A stretch of DNA of 42,683 bases, taken from assembly GCA_029252625.1 (NCBI GenBank), contig JAQXBA010000167.1, forward strand, positions 1 to 42,683. Direction: 5' to 3'. This document shows positions 19,449 through 28,762 of this stretch, piece by piece. The notes under the pieces were generated by a model. The model saw only the letters and a list, made by a program, of their open reading frames with translations, was not told the DNA's origin and did no database searches. Source of the DNA: Opitutia bacterium. Its GTDB lineage: Bacteria; Verrucomicrobiota; Verrucomicrobiia; Opitutales; Coraliomargaritaceae. Within the stretch, counting starts at the first letter, position 1, and the number at the start of each line of letters is the position of its first letter. The translations under genes were made by a program, and so were the position numbers.

Positions 19449-19469
19449 GTCAAAGCTTACACTTTCAAT

Positions 19470-19496
19470 AGCCTCGGATAACTCCGAGGCTTTTTT
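19470..19496 (+). terminator. Rho-independent terminator of the 18705 gene
   Basis: A 9-bp perfect stem, AGCCTCGGA/TCCGAGGCT, with loop TAAC is followed by a run of six T residues. Confidence 0.92.
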
Positions 19497-19707
19497 GTGC
19501 CCTTCATCTACAGCCAAGAAAATGCACTGCCTAGAACTGCGCTAAGACAGGATTTGACAACTCGCAATCTAGATTGACCTCAGAATTTAAGCGGGAGAGG
19601 CGTTTTGCGTTGGCGCGATATTAGCTTTAAACTGATACTTCTATAACGCGCACGGTGGCCGGCTCACACCAAATTGGTTGGCACACCCTACCAAGCACTT
19701 AGTGACC

Positions 19708-21201
19708 TCAAGAAGCTAGCACGGTAAGGAAGAATCCAGCGACTAGAGCTGTTCCGATCACACCTGCAACATTAGGTCCCATGGCATGCATGAGCAGGAA
19801 GTTACCTGGGTCTGCCTTCTGGCCTTCGACTTGACTGACACGTGCGGCCATGGGCACCGCACTCACTCCAGCGGAACCAATGAGTGGATTGATTTTATTC
19901 TTGGAAAAGACATTCATCGTCTTCGCCATCAACACACCACACGAAGTGGCAATGCCAAAGGCAACGACACCTAGCACGAGAATACCGAGTGTCTCTGCAC
20001 GCAGGAAGCGGTCACCTGTCATAGTAATGCCAACGCTGGTGCCGAGGAAAATGGTGATTACATTGATCAGCTCGTTTTGAGCCGCTTTGCTGAGACGCTC
20101 GGTCACATTACACTCACGCAGGAAGTTACCAAACATGAGCATACCGATCAACGGCGAGGCTGGTGGCACAAGCAGAATACAAGCCACAGTGACGATCACC
20201 GCGAACACAAGCTTCTCAAGACGACTGACTTTACGCAGACTCTTCATGCGAATCTTACGTTCTTTCTCAGTGGTCAATGCACGCATGATCGGCGGCTGAA
20301 TCACTGGCACCAGCGCCATGTAACTATACGCAGCGACCGCAATCGGCGCGAGCAGGTGAGGTGCCAACGAGTTGGCTAAGAAAATTGAGGTCGGACCATC
20401 GGCTCCGCCAATGATACCGATCGCGCCAGACTCTTGACTGGAGAAGCCAAGAAGCTGCGCGCCAATAAATGTGGCAAACACACCGAACTGAGCCGCACCA
20501 CCGAGCAATAGCACGCGAGGGTTTGCAATCAGTGGACCGAAGTCAGTCAACGCACCTACACCTAGAAAAATCAACGGTGGAAAGATTTCCAGCAAGATAC
20601 CAAGCTGAATGTAGTGAAACAAGCCACCTGTATGAGAGCTGTGTAACTCCGTAAGTTCGGCACCTTCAATCAAGCGATCGCCCACTCGAGTCTCAGCAGT
20701 GACCACACGACCACTCGCATCTGCCCAAACCAATACATCCGAAGCCCTCAGCGCAAGTTCACCAACCATAATGACTTCCTCTTCAGCAACTTTCACAGAA
20801 GTATCACGCATCACATAGAGCAAGGAATTGGAACCATAGTGCTCAACATGCTCGCCGGCAATTAAGGCTATAATGGCCTCAGCGCCAAGCTCGCCAACCG
20901 TCTTAGGTTGAACCTTCTCGACGGCATTCAGTTCGACAGTCTGCCCTTCTCTAGCGCTAACCAACAGAACCTCCCCAGATACCGGCGCTCGTATGACGCT
21001 TGCCGGTTTGTTAATGATGCCTTGGGTCGGCAAGTTCGCAAGCATCGCGCCAAATGCAATCGGCACGAGCAGCAAGGGTTCGAACTTTTTATAAACAGCA
21101 AGGTAAAGCAGCACGGCAACCACCGCCCACATCACTAGCATTCGCCAGTCAAGAAAGGCAAAGCCTGTGCTGCCGTAAAGACGATGGAATAGATCGATCA
21201 T
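19708..21201 (-). CDS. oadB: Na+-translocating decarboxylase beta subunit with inserted lipoyl-like domain
   Basis: 497 residues against the usual 375-435. It is the membrane carboxybiotin decarboxylase and Na+ pump of oxaloacetate/methylmalonyl-CoA/glutaconyl-CoA decarboxylases. Family motifs are EPLLLVPIAFGAMLANLP (41-58), IFPPLIFLGVGALTDFGPLI (206-225), GGADGPTSIFLAN with the essential Asp (about 263) and NVITIFLGTSVG. Between the first block and residue 191 lies an insertion of about 125 residues. It contains two hairpins typical of biotinyl/lipoyl domains, APVSGEVLLVSAREGQTVE (72-90) and ASGRVVTAETRVGDRLIEGA (172-191), without the modified Lys motif. The exact substrate cannot be told because the alpha subunit is absent. 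Confidence 0.92.
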   Translation of the reverse strand: MIDLFHRLYGSTGFAFLDWRMLVMWAVVAVLLYLAVYKKFEPLLLVPIAFGAMLANLPTQGIINKPASVIRAPVSGEVLLVSAREGQTVELNAVEKVQPKTVGELGAEAIIALIAGEHVEHYGSNSLLYVMRDTSVKVAEEEVIMVGELALRASDVLVWADASGRVVTAETRVGDRLIEGAELTELHSSHTGGLFHYIQLGILLEIFPPLIFLGVGALTDFGPLIANPRVLLLGGAAQFGVFATFIGAQLLGFSSQESGAIGIIGGADGPTSIFLANSLAPHLLAPIAVAAYSYMALVPVIQPPIMRALTTEKERKIRMKSLRKVSRLEKLVFAVIVTVACILLVPPASPLIGMLMFGNFLRECNVTERLSKAAQNELINVITIFLGTSVGITMTGDRFLRAETLGILVLGVVAFGIATSCGVLMAKTMNVFSKNKINPLIGSAGVSAVPMAARVSQVEGQKADPGNFLLMHAMGPNVAGVIGTALVAGFFLTVLAS

Positions 21202-21231
21202 ATGTGTAAGTATTGAGTAGACGTTGAATAC

Positions 21232-21585
21232 TTATGCCAGGGTGACCATTGCTTGGCCCTCTTCAACGGCATCGCTTGCGCTAACGTGAATCGCCGAGAC
21301 AATGCCAGCACTTGGTGCCGAAACGATTGTATTCATCTTCATCGCTTCGAGATTAACAACTGTTTGTCCTGCTTCGACCACATCGCCAATTGCAACCTCG
21401 ATCGAGACCACGACAGCCGCCAATGGGCTCGATACAATAGCGCCTCCAGCAGCTACTGGCGCCGCTTTGACCGCGACGGGGGCACTCGCCGGTGGCGCTG
21501 GCGTGGTCGAACCCTCATCCAAGAGTTCCACTTCTACATCATAGGATTTTCCTTCTACACTTATTCGTAAACGTTTCATATTCAT
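21232..21585 (-). CDS. Biotin carboxyl carrier subunit of the sodium-pump decarboxylase
   Basis: 117 residues. A short N-terminal beta domain (RISVEGKSYDVEVELLD) and an Ala/Pro-rich linker (about 28-50) lead to a biotinyl domain with the biotin-attachment motif LEAMKMNT (about residue 83; Lys is modified). It shuttles the carboxyl group from the carboxyltransferase to the beta subunit, like GcdC/MmdC. It lies between the gamma and beta genes (30 bp before beta). The start could be Met1 or Met3. The genes order gamma, carrier, beta on the minus strand is a usual layout. Confidence 0.93.
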   Translation of the reverse strand: MNMKRLRISVEGKSYDVEVELLDEGSTTPAPPASAPVAVKAAPVAAGGAIVSSPLAAVVVSIEVAIGDVVEAGQTVVNLEAMKMNTIVSAPSAGIVSAIHVSASDAVEEGQAMVTLA

Positions 21586-21658
21586 TATCGCTTTCTTCGA
21601 TTGTTGTTTGTTTTAAAATGAAAATTTCATGCACATAGCCCCAAGAGATGATCAGACA

Positions 21659-22027
21659 TCAATCTTTTTGAACGCCTAAGCCACCTGGACGAATCGAAAC
21701 GATACGATGCGCTCGATCACCGACCACGCTGTGCACCGCAGCAGTGATTACAGCGATCAATACTGGGTCTTGTTGATTATCGAGCGTCGCAGGCAAAGTG
21801 GAAGTCGGTGCCAACGCAGCAGCAGCGGTTGCTGTTGCCGCTGACTTCGTCGCCGCATTGGCATCGAAACGAATGAAAATCGCTCCGATCACCGAAGTCA
21901 CTATCGCTAGCAGTGCAAGCACCACCATAACGAAAATAAATCCGACACCTACAATCTCTAAAGTTCCTGAGGTATTTGCAGATACTTCCGGGCCACTAAC
22001 GGCCAAAATGAAGTCTAAATTGTTCAT
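21659..22027 (-). CDS. oadG: Decarboxylase gamma subunit (OadG-like)
   Basis: 122 residues. One N-terminal membrane span (about residues 24-52, IVGVGFIFVMVVLALLAIVT then SVIGAIFIRF) is followed by an Ala/Thr-rich linker and a short conserved C-terminal part, PVLIAVITAAVHSVVGDRAHRIVSIRPG. This is the layout of OadG, which anchors and stabilises the decarboxylase complex. It is the first gene of the three-gene minus-strand unit; the alpha carboxyltransferase must be encoded elsewhere. Confidence 0.85.
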   Translation of the reverse strand: MNNLDFILAVSGPEVSANTSGTLEIVGVGFIFVMVVLALLAIVTSVIGAIFIRFDANAATKSAATATAAAALAPTSTLPATLDNQQDPVLIAVITAAVHSVVGDRAHRIVSIRPGGLGVQKD

Positions 22028-22650
22028 AAAACTATACTTTAAAATGATATTAAATGCATATTATTGTGGTATATTCCTGTGCATCTTTGAAAAATACAAT
22101 TCACGTTTACTGAGAGTATTCCCCAGCGCAAGTGCAATCGCGGCAGGTAATTGATGAGGTTCAAACACCTCGGCAACAATGGCAATAGACACAGCTCCTC
22201 AGGATTTGCACTGAATTATCGATCATCCTCGCTACCGCCTTTTCACAGATTGTATCTGCTGCATTAATTAGTGCACACGCAACACTATCTAGCAGCAGCA
22301 CCGTGGCGCGCAGCAAACGCGTCCGATCGAGCAGCGTCGGCAAGCCGCAACCATCGCTTGGCTTTGCCACCTTTCGACTGCGTGCGACAATATGCAGATA
22401 CCCAGAGAAAAAAGCGCTCGCCGCGAAGTGCCTCGTATACTGGCCAAAGAATCAGAACGATTTCTCCAGAGCTACCGACAAGGCACTCGAATCGATGTCG
22501 AGTCCTGCCCGCTGCAAAAAGTGATTTGCCAAGCGAACCATTGATTGAAAGACGTACTGGTCGTTTTCGACCGAATTGCATTTGATCCCGCTGCAAATCC
22601 GTGTTTTTAACAGTGTTGAAATGCCTCTTTTGTGTAGTCAAACGAAACCA
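22028..22650. other. Long divergent intergenic region, possibly with a decayed gene
   Basis: About 620 bp between oadG (minus) and the hydrolase (plus). Open frames on both strands overlap one another and none is convincing. The most protein-like reading is a minus-strand frame ending near 22161. It runs through segments such as YVFQSMVRLANHFLQRAG and LDSVACALINAADTICEKAV but is broken by an in-frame TGA at 22452-22454. It may be a remnant gene or chance. No RNA or terminator was recognised. Confidence 0.25.
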
Positions 22651-23451
22651 ATGATCGTCAACATCGCGCTGCTGCTACTCGTCGCTCTCGGGCTCATCTA
22701 CCTCAGTGGAGTCATCTATGCTGCGAGCTTTGCCGATCGAATGATCTTCCCATATGTACCCAGCAGCTACGTGGATAGCCCAGGAACCTTTAAAATAGAG
22801 GCCGGAGACGGCACAGTCATCACCGCTGCGTATTTGGAAGCGCCCTCATCGCAACACCTGATCCTCTACAGCCATGGTAATGGCGTGGATATCGGCATGC
22901 TGCGCCATTACCTCGAAGTCTTTCAAGCCGCAGGCATCTCTGTGCTAGCCTATGACTACCCTGGGTATGGTACAAGCTCGGGCAAAGCGAGCGAAGCCGG
23001 GACCTATAGCGCAGCCGATGCGGTCTATACCTATGCCACTCAAACACTCAATTTCTCCCCAGAACAAATCACGCTCTATGGACGCTCGCTCGGCAGTGGC
23101 CCATCGTGCTGGCTGGCTGAGCGCTACCCGATTAACCGGATGATACTGGATGGCGCCTTTAGTTCTACCTTTCGCGTTATGACGGGTATCAAAGTCCTAC
23201 CTTGGGACAAGTTCGACAATCTTAAACGCCTGCGTGCGACGATCACTTGCCCGACGCTAGTTATCCACGGTATCGACGATACGACTGTACCCATCAGTCA
23301 TGCCAAGCAAAATTGGGCCGCATTGCAGGGTGAAAAGCACAAGCTTTGGGTCGAAGGTGCTGGGCACCAAAATTTAATCCAGATCGCTGGACCGATTTAT
23401 TGGGATACAGTTTTGCCTTTTATTAAGGAAGTGCACTCCATCAAGCAATGA
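22651..23451 (+). CDS. Membrane-anchored alpha/beta hydrolase (ABHD13/BEM46-like)
   Basis: 266 residues from ATG 22651. An N-terminal membrane anchor (IVNIALLLLVALGLIYLSGV) precedes an alpha/beta-hydrolase fold. LYSHGNGVDIGM is the oxyanion region, YDYPGYGTSSGK is typical of the BEM46/ABHD13 group, YGRSLGSGPS holds the nucleophilic Ser (GxSxG), TLVIHGIDDTTVP holds the acid Asp, and GAGHQNL holds the His. All three catalytic residues are present. Substrate unknown; an ester or lipid is likely. The frame is open to 22576, with alternative starts there and at 22621, but the chosen ATG begins right at the anchor helix. The stop overlaps the next ATG by four bases, so the two genes are coupled. 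Confidence 0.88.
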   Translation: MIVNIALLLLVALGLIYLSGVIYAASFADRMIFPYVPSSYVDSPGTFKIEAGDGTVITAAYLEAPSSQHLILYSHGNGVDIGMLRHYLEVFQAAGISVLAYDYPGYGTSSGKASEAGTYSAADAVYTYATQTLNFSPEQITLYGRSLGSGPSCWLAERYPINRMILDGAFSSTFRVMTGIKVLPWDKFDNLKRLRATITCPTLVIHGIDDTTVPISHAKQNWAALQGEKHKLWVEGAGHQNLIQIAGPIYWDTVLPFIKEVHSIKQ

Positions 23452-23993
23452 GCATACGCGCACTCATTATACTCCACCCCGGCTTTGAAGAAATCGAAGC
23501 CGTCACGCCGATCGACTTACTCTCCCGTGCAGGTGTCGAAGTCGTGCAAGCAGTTCTCGACGACTCTCGATTCGTAACAGGCCGTAGTGGCATCAGCCTA
23601 GAAGGGACGCATCGTCTAATCGATGTTGCCGAGGACATCTTCGAGGCGATCATACTACCAGGCGGCCCAGGCATCTTGCAGATCCGCAAACACCCTCTAA
23701 TTTGCGAACTATTTCAGCATCAGCAAGCCGCCGATCGATTGATCGGCTGTATCTGTGCCGCGCCATTACTGTTACTGGATGCTAGCCTAACTGCCGGCCT
23801 ACGCTACACTTGTCACCCCACCGTCGCAGATCAACTCACTGAAGCGATCGATGCGGCAGTCGTACAAGACGGCAACATCATCACTTCGCGCGGAGCTGGC
23901 ACGACAAATCAATTTGCATTGCAACTGGTCAGTCAATTAACCGATCAAGCTACTGCAGATACGATCTCCGCGTCTATCTGCTTAACTAGCTAA
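23448..23993 (+). CDS. DJ-1/PfpI-family protein
   Basis: 181 residues. The fold's landmarks are visible: ALIILHPGFEEIEAVTPIDLL (5-25; conserved Glu near residue 15), ILPGGPG (about 70-76) and the nucleophile elbow GCICAAPLLL (about 99-108; Cys101 or so), as in the DJ-1/ThiJ branch. Members act as glyoxalase/deglycase-like enzymes or redox-sensitive chaperones; the exact role is debated. ATGA overlap with the hydrolase gene suggests an operon. Confidence 0.92.
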   Translation: MSIRALIILHPGFEEIEAVTPIDLLSRAGVEVVQAVLDDSRFVTGRSGISLEGTHRLIDVAEDIFEAIILPGGPGILQIRKHPLICELFQHQQAADRLIGCICAAPLLLLDASLTAGLRYTCHPTVADQLTEAIDAAVVQDGNIITSRGAGTTNQFALQLVSQLTDQATADTISASICLTS

Positions 23994-24024
23994 CTTTTAT
24001 TCAATCACATACTTTAAACCACCA

Positions 24025-25482
24025 GTGGAAGAAGAAGAAATACAACTTAGACCGCGCGACCAATTACTGCGCGACACATTCACCCCAGCTGAGGGGCTGC
24101 TCTTCTGCGCGATCCTCCTCGCGGCAGTGACCTCCACTTGGTTTGCCGATCCTCGTTCGTTTTGGGTGCTTGGGTTCTTCATCATTGCCGGCTGCAGCAG
24201 CATAGGCATCGTTAAAATGCACGAGCGCACACACCCGTTTTTCATCGACGGCCTGTGGATTCGATTCTGGCTACTTTCGGCGCCTGCTTGGCTCATTGCA
24301 TTGCAGTTTACTGCAGGTGTGCTGCAAGATCCGTTTAGCCAATTTGAAATCGAGAACCAACTATATTTAACCATCACGGAAGTGAACCACTGGCTGCCAA
24401 TCTCAGTGACCACTAACACGACATGGATTTTAGTACTCAGTATGGGAGCCATTTATATCGTATCAATCAATCTTTTCATTGTACCCAAGTCGCGCTCCTT
24501 CTTTGAACGCATTCTGCCTTGGCTCTGCCTCAATGCGGTACTGGCTGCCATACTGGGATACTTACAAAAAGCATTCGAACTCAAAAGCCCGCTTTTTACG
24601 GCAGGCACTGGTCAGTCCGACTTCTTCGCCTTCTTTCCATATGACGGGCACTGGGCAGCCTTTGCACTTCTTTGGAGTTCGACTTGCATCGCGATGGCAC
24701 TACTCACGACTCGCTACGAAGATGCTACCGACTTCGTCAAATCCGTCGGCTCGTGGTACCTCACAGGTGCTATACTTCTCGGAGCGACTGGCTTTCTTGT
24801 ACAAGCTCGCTGGCCCGCAGCGATCTTACTGATCACCTTCTCGAGCATGCTACTGATGCTCTCCATTCACTTTATAGCTGGCTCGAAAGATCCAAACCGC
24901 ATAAGTATCGCGCTATGTAGCGCGCTCGTCAGTATCATCACCTTTGCGGGCGGAATCTTCCGCGCATTTCAAATCGACGACTATGCACAGTCAGCTAGCG
25001 CACTACGCCGCGCTGCAATCGAGATGTTTCGTGACAGTCCGCTGTTCGGCTGGGGCGTAGATAGCTTCTCGCAACTTCTGCCATTCTACTCCGACGACAC
25101 CTTGTTGGGCAGCCGCCATGACCGAGCCACATCTGACATACTGCAGAGCTTGGCCGAAGTCGGCATTCTCGGCTGCCTACCATTTTGCATCCTAATAGCC
25201 TACTTGAGTATCCGTTACTTCAGGGGTCAACACGACACCCACCTGACAAATCATATGCTGCTCGGATGCGTCGGATGCATCATTTGCGCCTGCCTCGATG
25301 CTCCATTTATGTCACCTGCAGTATTCTTGAGTTTTTTCATCATCTTCTTCAGCGCGTTACGCTGGGCTAATCTCAGTCGCAATCGAGTCGATGAGGTTGA
25401 TAAAAAGCCAGAGCTAATCGCACACGAAAACCTTCGTTCTGTGCCATTTTACACCAAGAAATATGACGAAAAATTCAAGTAA
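24025..25482 (+). CDS. O-antigen-ligase-like polytopic membrane protein
   Basis: 485 residues with about 11-12 membrane helices and a large periplasmic loop before residue 400. The C-terminal half has features of the Wzy_C/O-antigen ligase family: the loop LRRAAIEMFRDSPLFGWGVDSFSQLLPFY (about 328-356), then SDILQSLAEVGILGCLPFCILI. The short GWG-x-D-x-F motif and the late L-AE-G-G helix are typical. It may ligate or polymerise surface polysaccharide or act on a glycoprotein; no glycosyltransferases are nearby, so the substrate is unknown. It starts with GTG (24025) followed by four Glu codons. Confidence 0.75.
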   Translation: MEEEEIQLRPRDQLLRDTFTPAEGLLFCAILLAAVTSTWFADPRSFWVLGFFIIAGCSSIGIVKMHERTHPFFIDGLWIRFWLLSAPAWLIALQFTAGVLQDPFSQFEIENQLYLTITEVNHWLPISVTTNTTWILVLSMGAIYIVSINLFIVPKSRSFFERILPWLCLNAVLAAILGYLQKAFELKSPLFTAGTGQSDFFAFFPYDGHWAAFALLWSSTCIAMALLTTRYEDATDFVKSVGSWYLTGAILLGATGFLVQARWPAAILLITFSSMLLMLSIHFIAGSKDPNRISIALCSALVSIITFAGGIFRAFQIDDYAQSASALRRAAIEMFRDSPLFGWGVDSFSQLLPFYSDDTLLGSRHDRATSDILQSLAEVGILGCLPFCILIAYLSIRYFRGQHDTHLTNHMLLGCVGCIICACLDAPFMSPAVFLSFFIIFFSALRWANLSRNRVDEVDKKPELIAHENLRSVPFYTKKYDEKFK

Positions 25483-25495
25483 GCCACTCTTACAA

Positions 25496-26878
25496 ATGAA
25501 AATACAACACTTTGACTACATTGTAATTGGCGGCGGCAGCGGCGGCTACGCCGCTGCACGCACCGCCCGCGAAACACTCAATCGAGTTGCCATTATCGAC
25601 AATGCCGAATCGCTAGGCGGCCTCTGCATACTACGTGGTTGTATGCCCTCGAAGACACTCATCTACTCTGCGGAAGTGCTACACCTTGCGCAACAGGGCA
25701 AAACCTTCGGGCTCAACATCCCGGAGGCCTCCGTCGACATGCCCGCGCTGCACCAGCGTAAACTAGAGCTCATCAAAGAATTCTCCGACTATCGCCAAGA
25801 ACAACTAGAGAGTGACCGCTTCACCCTCTTTCGCAGCCGCGCGAAATTCATCAACTCGCGCACCATCCAGCTCACCGACGGCACCCGCCTCAGCGCCGAT
25901 CATTTTATGGTCGCCACAGGATCGGTCGTATCCGCCCCACCCATCCCCGGACTCGCCGATGCACCTTACTGGACCAGTGACGACGTGCTCGACCTCGATT
26001 TCAAACCCGAAACAGTCATTGTCCTCGGCGGCGGCATCGTCGCCTGTGAACTCGCCCAGTTCATGCGCCGCATCGGCAGCGAAGTCATACAGATTCAGCG
26101 CAGCTCGCACATCTTGAAAGAATTCTCCGCCGATGCCTCTAGCGTTATCGAGCAGAAATTCCGCGATGAAGGTATCCAACTTTACACCGACACCAAGCTC
26201 AAGTCCGTGCAGCACCGTAATGGTAGCTTCACCGTCAGCTTCGAGCATCAAGGTAGGCTGGTCGCCGTCAACGCAGGGCATCTGCTTAATGCCCTCGGTC
26301 GCCGCCCCGCAACCGACGGGCTCGGGCTCACCGCAGCCGGTATTAGCACACTCCCCAGTGGCCACATTAATTGCAATGCCATGCAACAGACCAGCAATCC
26401 CCGCGTCACTGCCAGCGGCGATGTCGCGGGTCCGCATGAAATCGTGCACGTCGCCATTCTGCAGGGTGAAACAGCGGCGAAACACGCCACTGGTCGTGCC
26501 GCTGAACGAGTCGATTACGACAGCCTGTGTGGCGTAGTCTTTACCGACCCACAAATTGGCGCGGTAGGGCTCAGTGAGAATCAACTCAAGGAACGCGGCA
26601 TCGATTATTTGGTCGCCGACTACCCCTTCGACGATCACGGAAAATCTATCCTCATGGAAGCTAAATACGGCTACGTCAAAGTCTTCGCCGATCGCAACGG
26701 CGTGGTACTCGGCGCAGAATGCGTCGGCAAAGATGCTGGCGAGCTAATCCATGCCATGGCAGTCGCCGTCACACTTAAAGCCAAGGTGCGCGATCTATTG
26801 AAAGTACACTGGTATCACCCCACGTTGTCCGAGATCTGGAGCTATCCGCTCGAAGACATTTTGGATGAGCTAGTATAA
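25496..26878 (+). CDS. Pyridine nucleotide-disulfide oxidoreductase, dihydrolipoamide dehydrogenase-like
   Basis: 460 residues from ATG 25496, 14 bp after the previous stop; an in-frame start at 25463 would overlap that gene. FAD-binding YIVIGGGSGGYAAARTA (about 7-23), redox-active disulfide GGLCILRGCMPSK (about 43-55, CxxxxC), NAD(P)-binding VIVLGGGIVACELAQ (about 174-188), second FAD site TASGDVAG (about 302-309), and C-terminal HPTLSE (about 442-447) holding the catalytic His-Glu pair are all present. The C-x-L-R-G-C variant is unusual against the common CLNVGC. Without pyruvate or 2-oxoacid dehydrogenase genes nearby it could be an Lpd paralogue or a mercuric-reductase-like enzyme. Confidence 0.85.
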   Translation: MKIQHFDYIVIGGGSGGYAAARTARETLNRVAIIDNAESLGGLCILRGCMPSKTLIYSAEVLHLAQQGKTFGLNIPEASVDMPALHQRKLELIKEFSDYRQEQLESDRFTLFRSRAKFINSRTIQLTDGTRLSADHFMVATGSVVSAPPIPGLADAPYWTSDDVLDLDFKPETVIVLGGGIVACELAQFMRRIGSEVIQIQRSSHILKEFSADASSVIEQKFRDEGIQLYTDTKLKSVQHRNGSFTVSFEHQGRLVAVNAGHLLNALGRRPATDGLGLTAAGISTLPSGHINCNAMQQTSNPRVTASGDVAGPHEIVHVAILQGETAAKHATGRAAERVDYDSLCGVVFTDPQIGAVGLSENQLKERGIDYLVADYPFDDHGKSILMEAKYGYVKVFADRNGVVLGAECVGKDAGELIHAMAVAVTLKAKVRDLLKVHWYHPTLSEIWSYPLEDILDELV

Positions 26879-26923
26879 GGATTGATTCGATTTAAGCATT
26901 TTCAAATCAAGCAAACATCCACA

Positions 26924-26965
26924 CTCTCAGCCCGCAGCCTTCTGCCTTCAGCCCTCAGCCCTCAG
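26924..26965 (+). repeat. Six tandem heptads upstream of the delta-prime-like gene
   Basis: Six 7-base units in exact register with consensus CCYTCAG (units include CTCTCAG, CCCGCAG, CCTTCAG and CCCTCAG twice). The array ends 10 bases before ATG 26976. There is no Shine-Dalgarno. The sequence differs from the heptads at 15316, but the design and placement are the same. Confidence 0.7.
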
Positions 26966-26975
26966 CTCATTACAC

Positions 26976-27965
<990 letters not shown>

Positions 27966-28008
27966 CTGAATCAGCAGGCTGTTTCATAATTCAAAAAATT
28001 TAAAATCA

Positions 28009-28668
28009 ATGTGCGGCAGATTTTCACTCCATACCAATAAAAAGAAACTCGCTGAGGCGATTGCTCAAGCGATCCCTGAACAGTTCGAGCCGAACTATAA
28101 CATCGGCCCGGGCAGTGACATACTCGCGATTGCCAAAGGTGCCGAGCACCCCGCAACCGCCGGCTTGATGCACTGGGGCCTGCGTACACCGCAGAACTTC
28201 CATATTAATGCACGCTTAGAAACCGCTGATACCACGCCGCGCTTTCGCGACAGTTGGGAGGCGCAACGCTGCCTAATCCCCGCCAACGGATTCTACGAAT
28301 GGTATGAGGACGGCATCACCAAACAGCCCTACTACATTTACCCGCTCAGCGAGGAGCTACTCTACTTGGCAGGGCTCTGGTTTCCGTCTGCTGCTCCCAG
28401 CGAACCCGCGCATTGCGTACTACTCACGACTGAGGCGCACAGCTCAATCCATAGTGTCCACCAACGTATGCCCGTCACATTACCCAAAAGCGTGCATGCT
28501 GACTGGTTGACCAACGAACTCCCCAAAGACGAAGTGCTCGCATTCTCCCAGAAGATACGTTTCGAGAAACACATGGTCTCCAGCCGCGTCAACAGCGTGC
28601 AAAATAATGATAGCCGCCTCATCATCGCCACCACTCCGCAGAACGACGACCAGATGCAGTTGTTTTAG
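28009..28668 (+). CDS. SOS response-associated peptidase/DNA-protein crosslinker, SRAP (YedK) family
   Basis: 219 residues. SRAP proteins (HMCES/YedK) bind abasic sites in single-stranded DNA and shield them through a covalent link from Cys2. Met1-Cys2-Gly-Arg-Phe is intact. Other family residues are PNYNIGPG (28-35, active-site Asn), WGLRTP (about 54-59), NARLETADTTPRFRDSW (about 64-80), CLIPANGFYEWY (about 85-96, catalytic Glu) and HQRMPV (about 150-155, catalytic His). Every catalytic position is present, so it should be active. The upstream gap of about 40 bp shows no obvious LexA box. Confidence 0.95.
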   Translation: MCGRFSLHTNKKKLAEAIAQAIPEQFEPNYNIGPGSDILAIAKGAEHPATAGLMHWGLRTPQNFHINARLETADTTPRFRDSWEAQRCLIPANGFYEWYEDGITKQPYYIYPLSEELLYLAGLWFPSAAPSEPAHCVLLTTEAHSSIHSVHQRMPVTLPKSVHADWLTNELPKDEVLAFSQKIRFEKHMVSSRVNSVQNNDSRLIIATTPQNDDQMQLF

Positions 28669-28678
28669 AAGTAGGAAA

Positions 28679-28710
28679 GTGTAAATGTTACAAGGTGGCA
28701 AAGTTTCAAA
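28679..28710 (+). repeat. Four tandem octads upstream of the EEP lipoprotein gene
   Basis: Four imperfect 8-base units, GTGTAAAT, GTTACAAG, GTGGCAAA and GTTTCAAA (consensus GTNNCAAR), lie between the SRAP stop and the next start. A second short octad run follows the EEP stop at 29641-29664. The pair brackets that gene. Confidence 0.5.
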
Positions 28711-28762
28711 ACTAAGCACCTTCCGACTCCTCCCCCCCATTTGTCGTTCTACACAAAATAAT

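Noticed and set aside
25805-26638. Long minus-strand frame of 277 residues opposite the flavoprotein gene
   Set aside because: Gly/Glu-rich shadow in an antisense frame of a clear oxidoreductase.
26924-26965. Tandem heptads as a CRISPR array or minisatellite gene
   Set aside because: Units are 7 bases without spacers, so this is not a CRISPR; it lies outside any frame.
28685-28762. Earlier start for the EEP lipoprotein
   Set aside because: It would bury the lipoprotein signal peptide and begins within the octad repeats.
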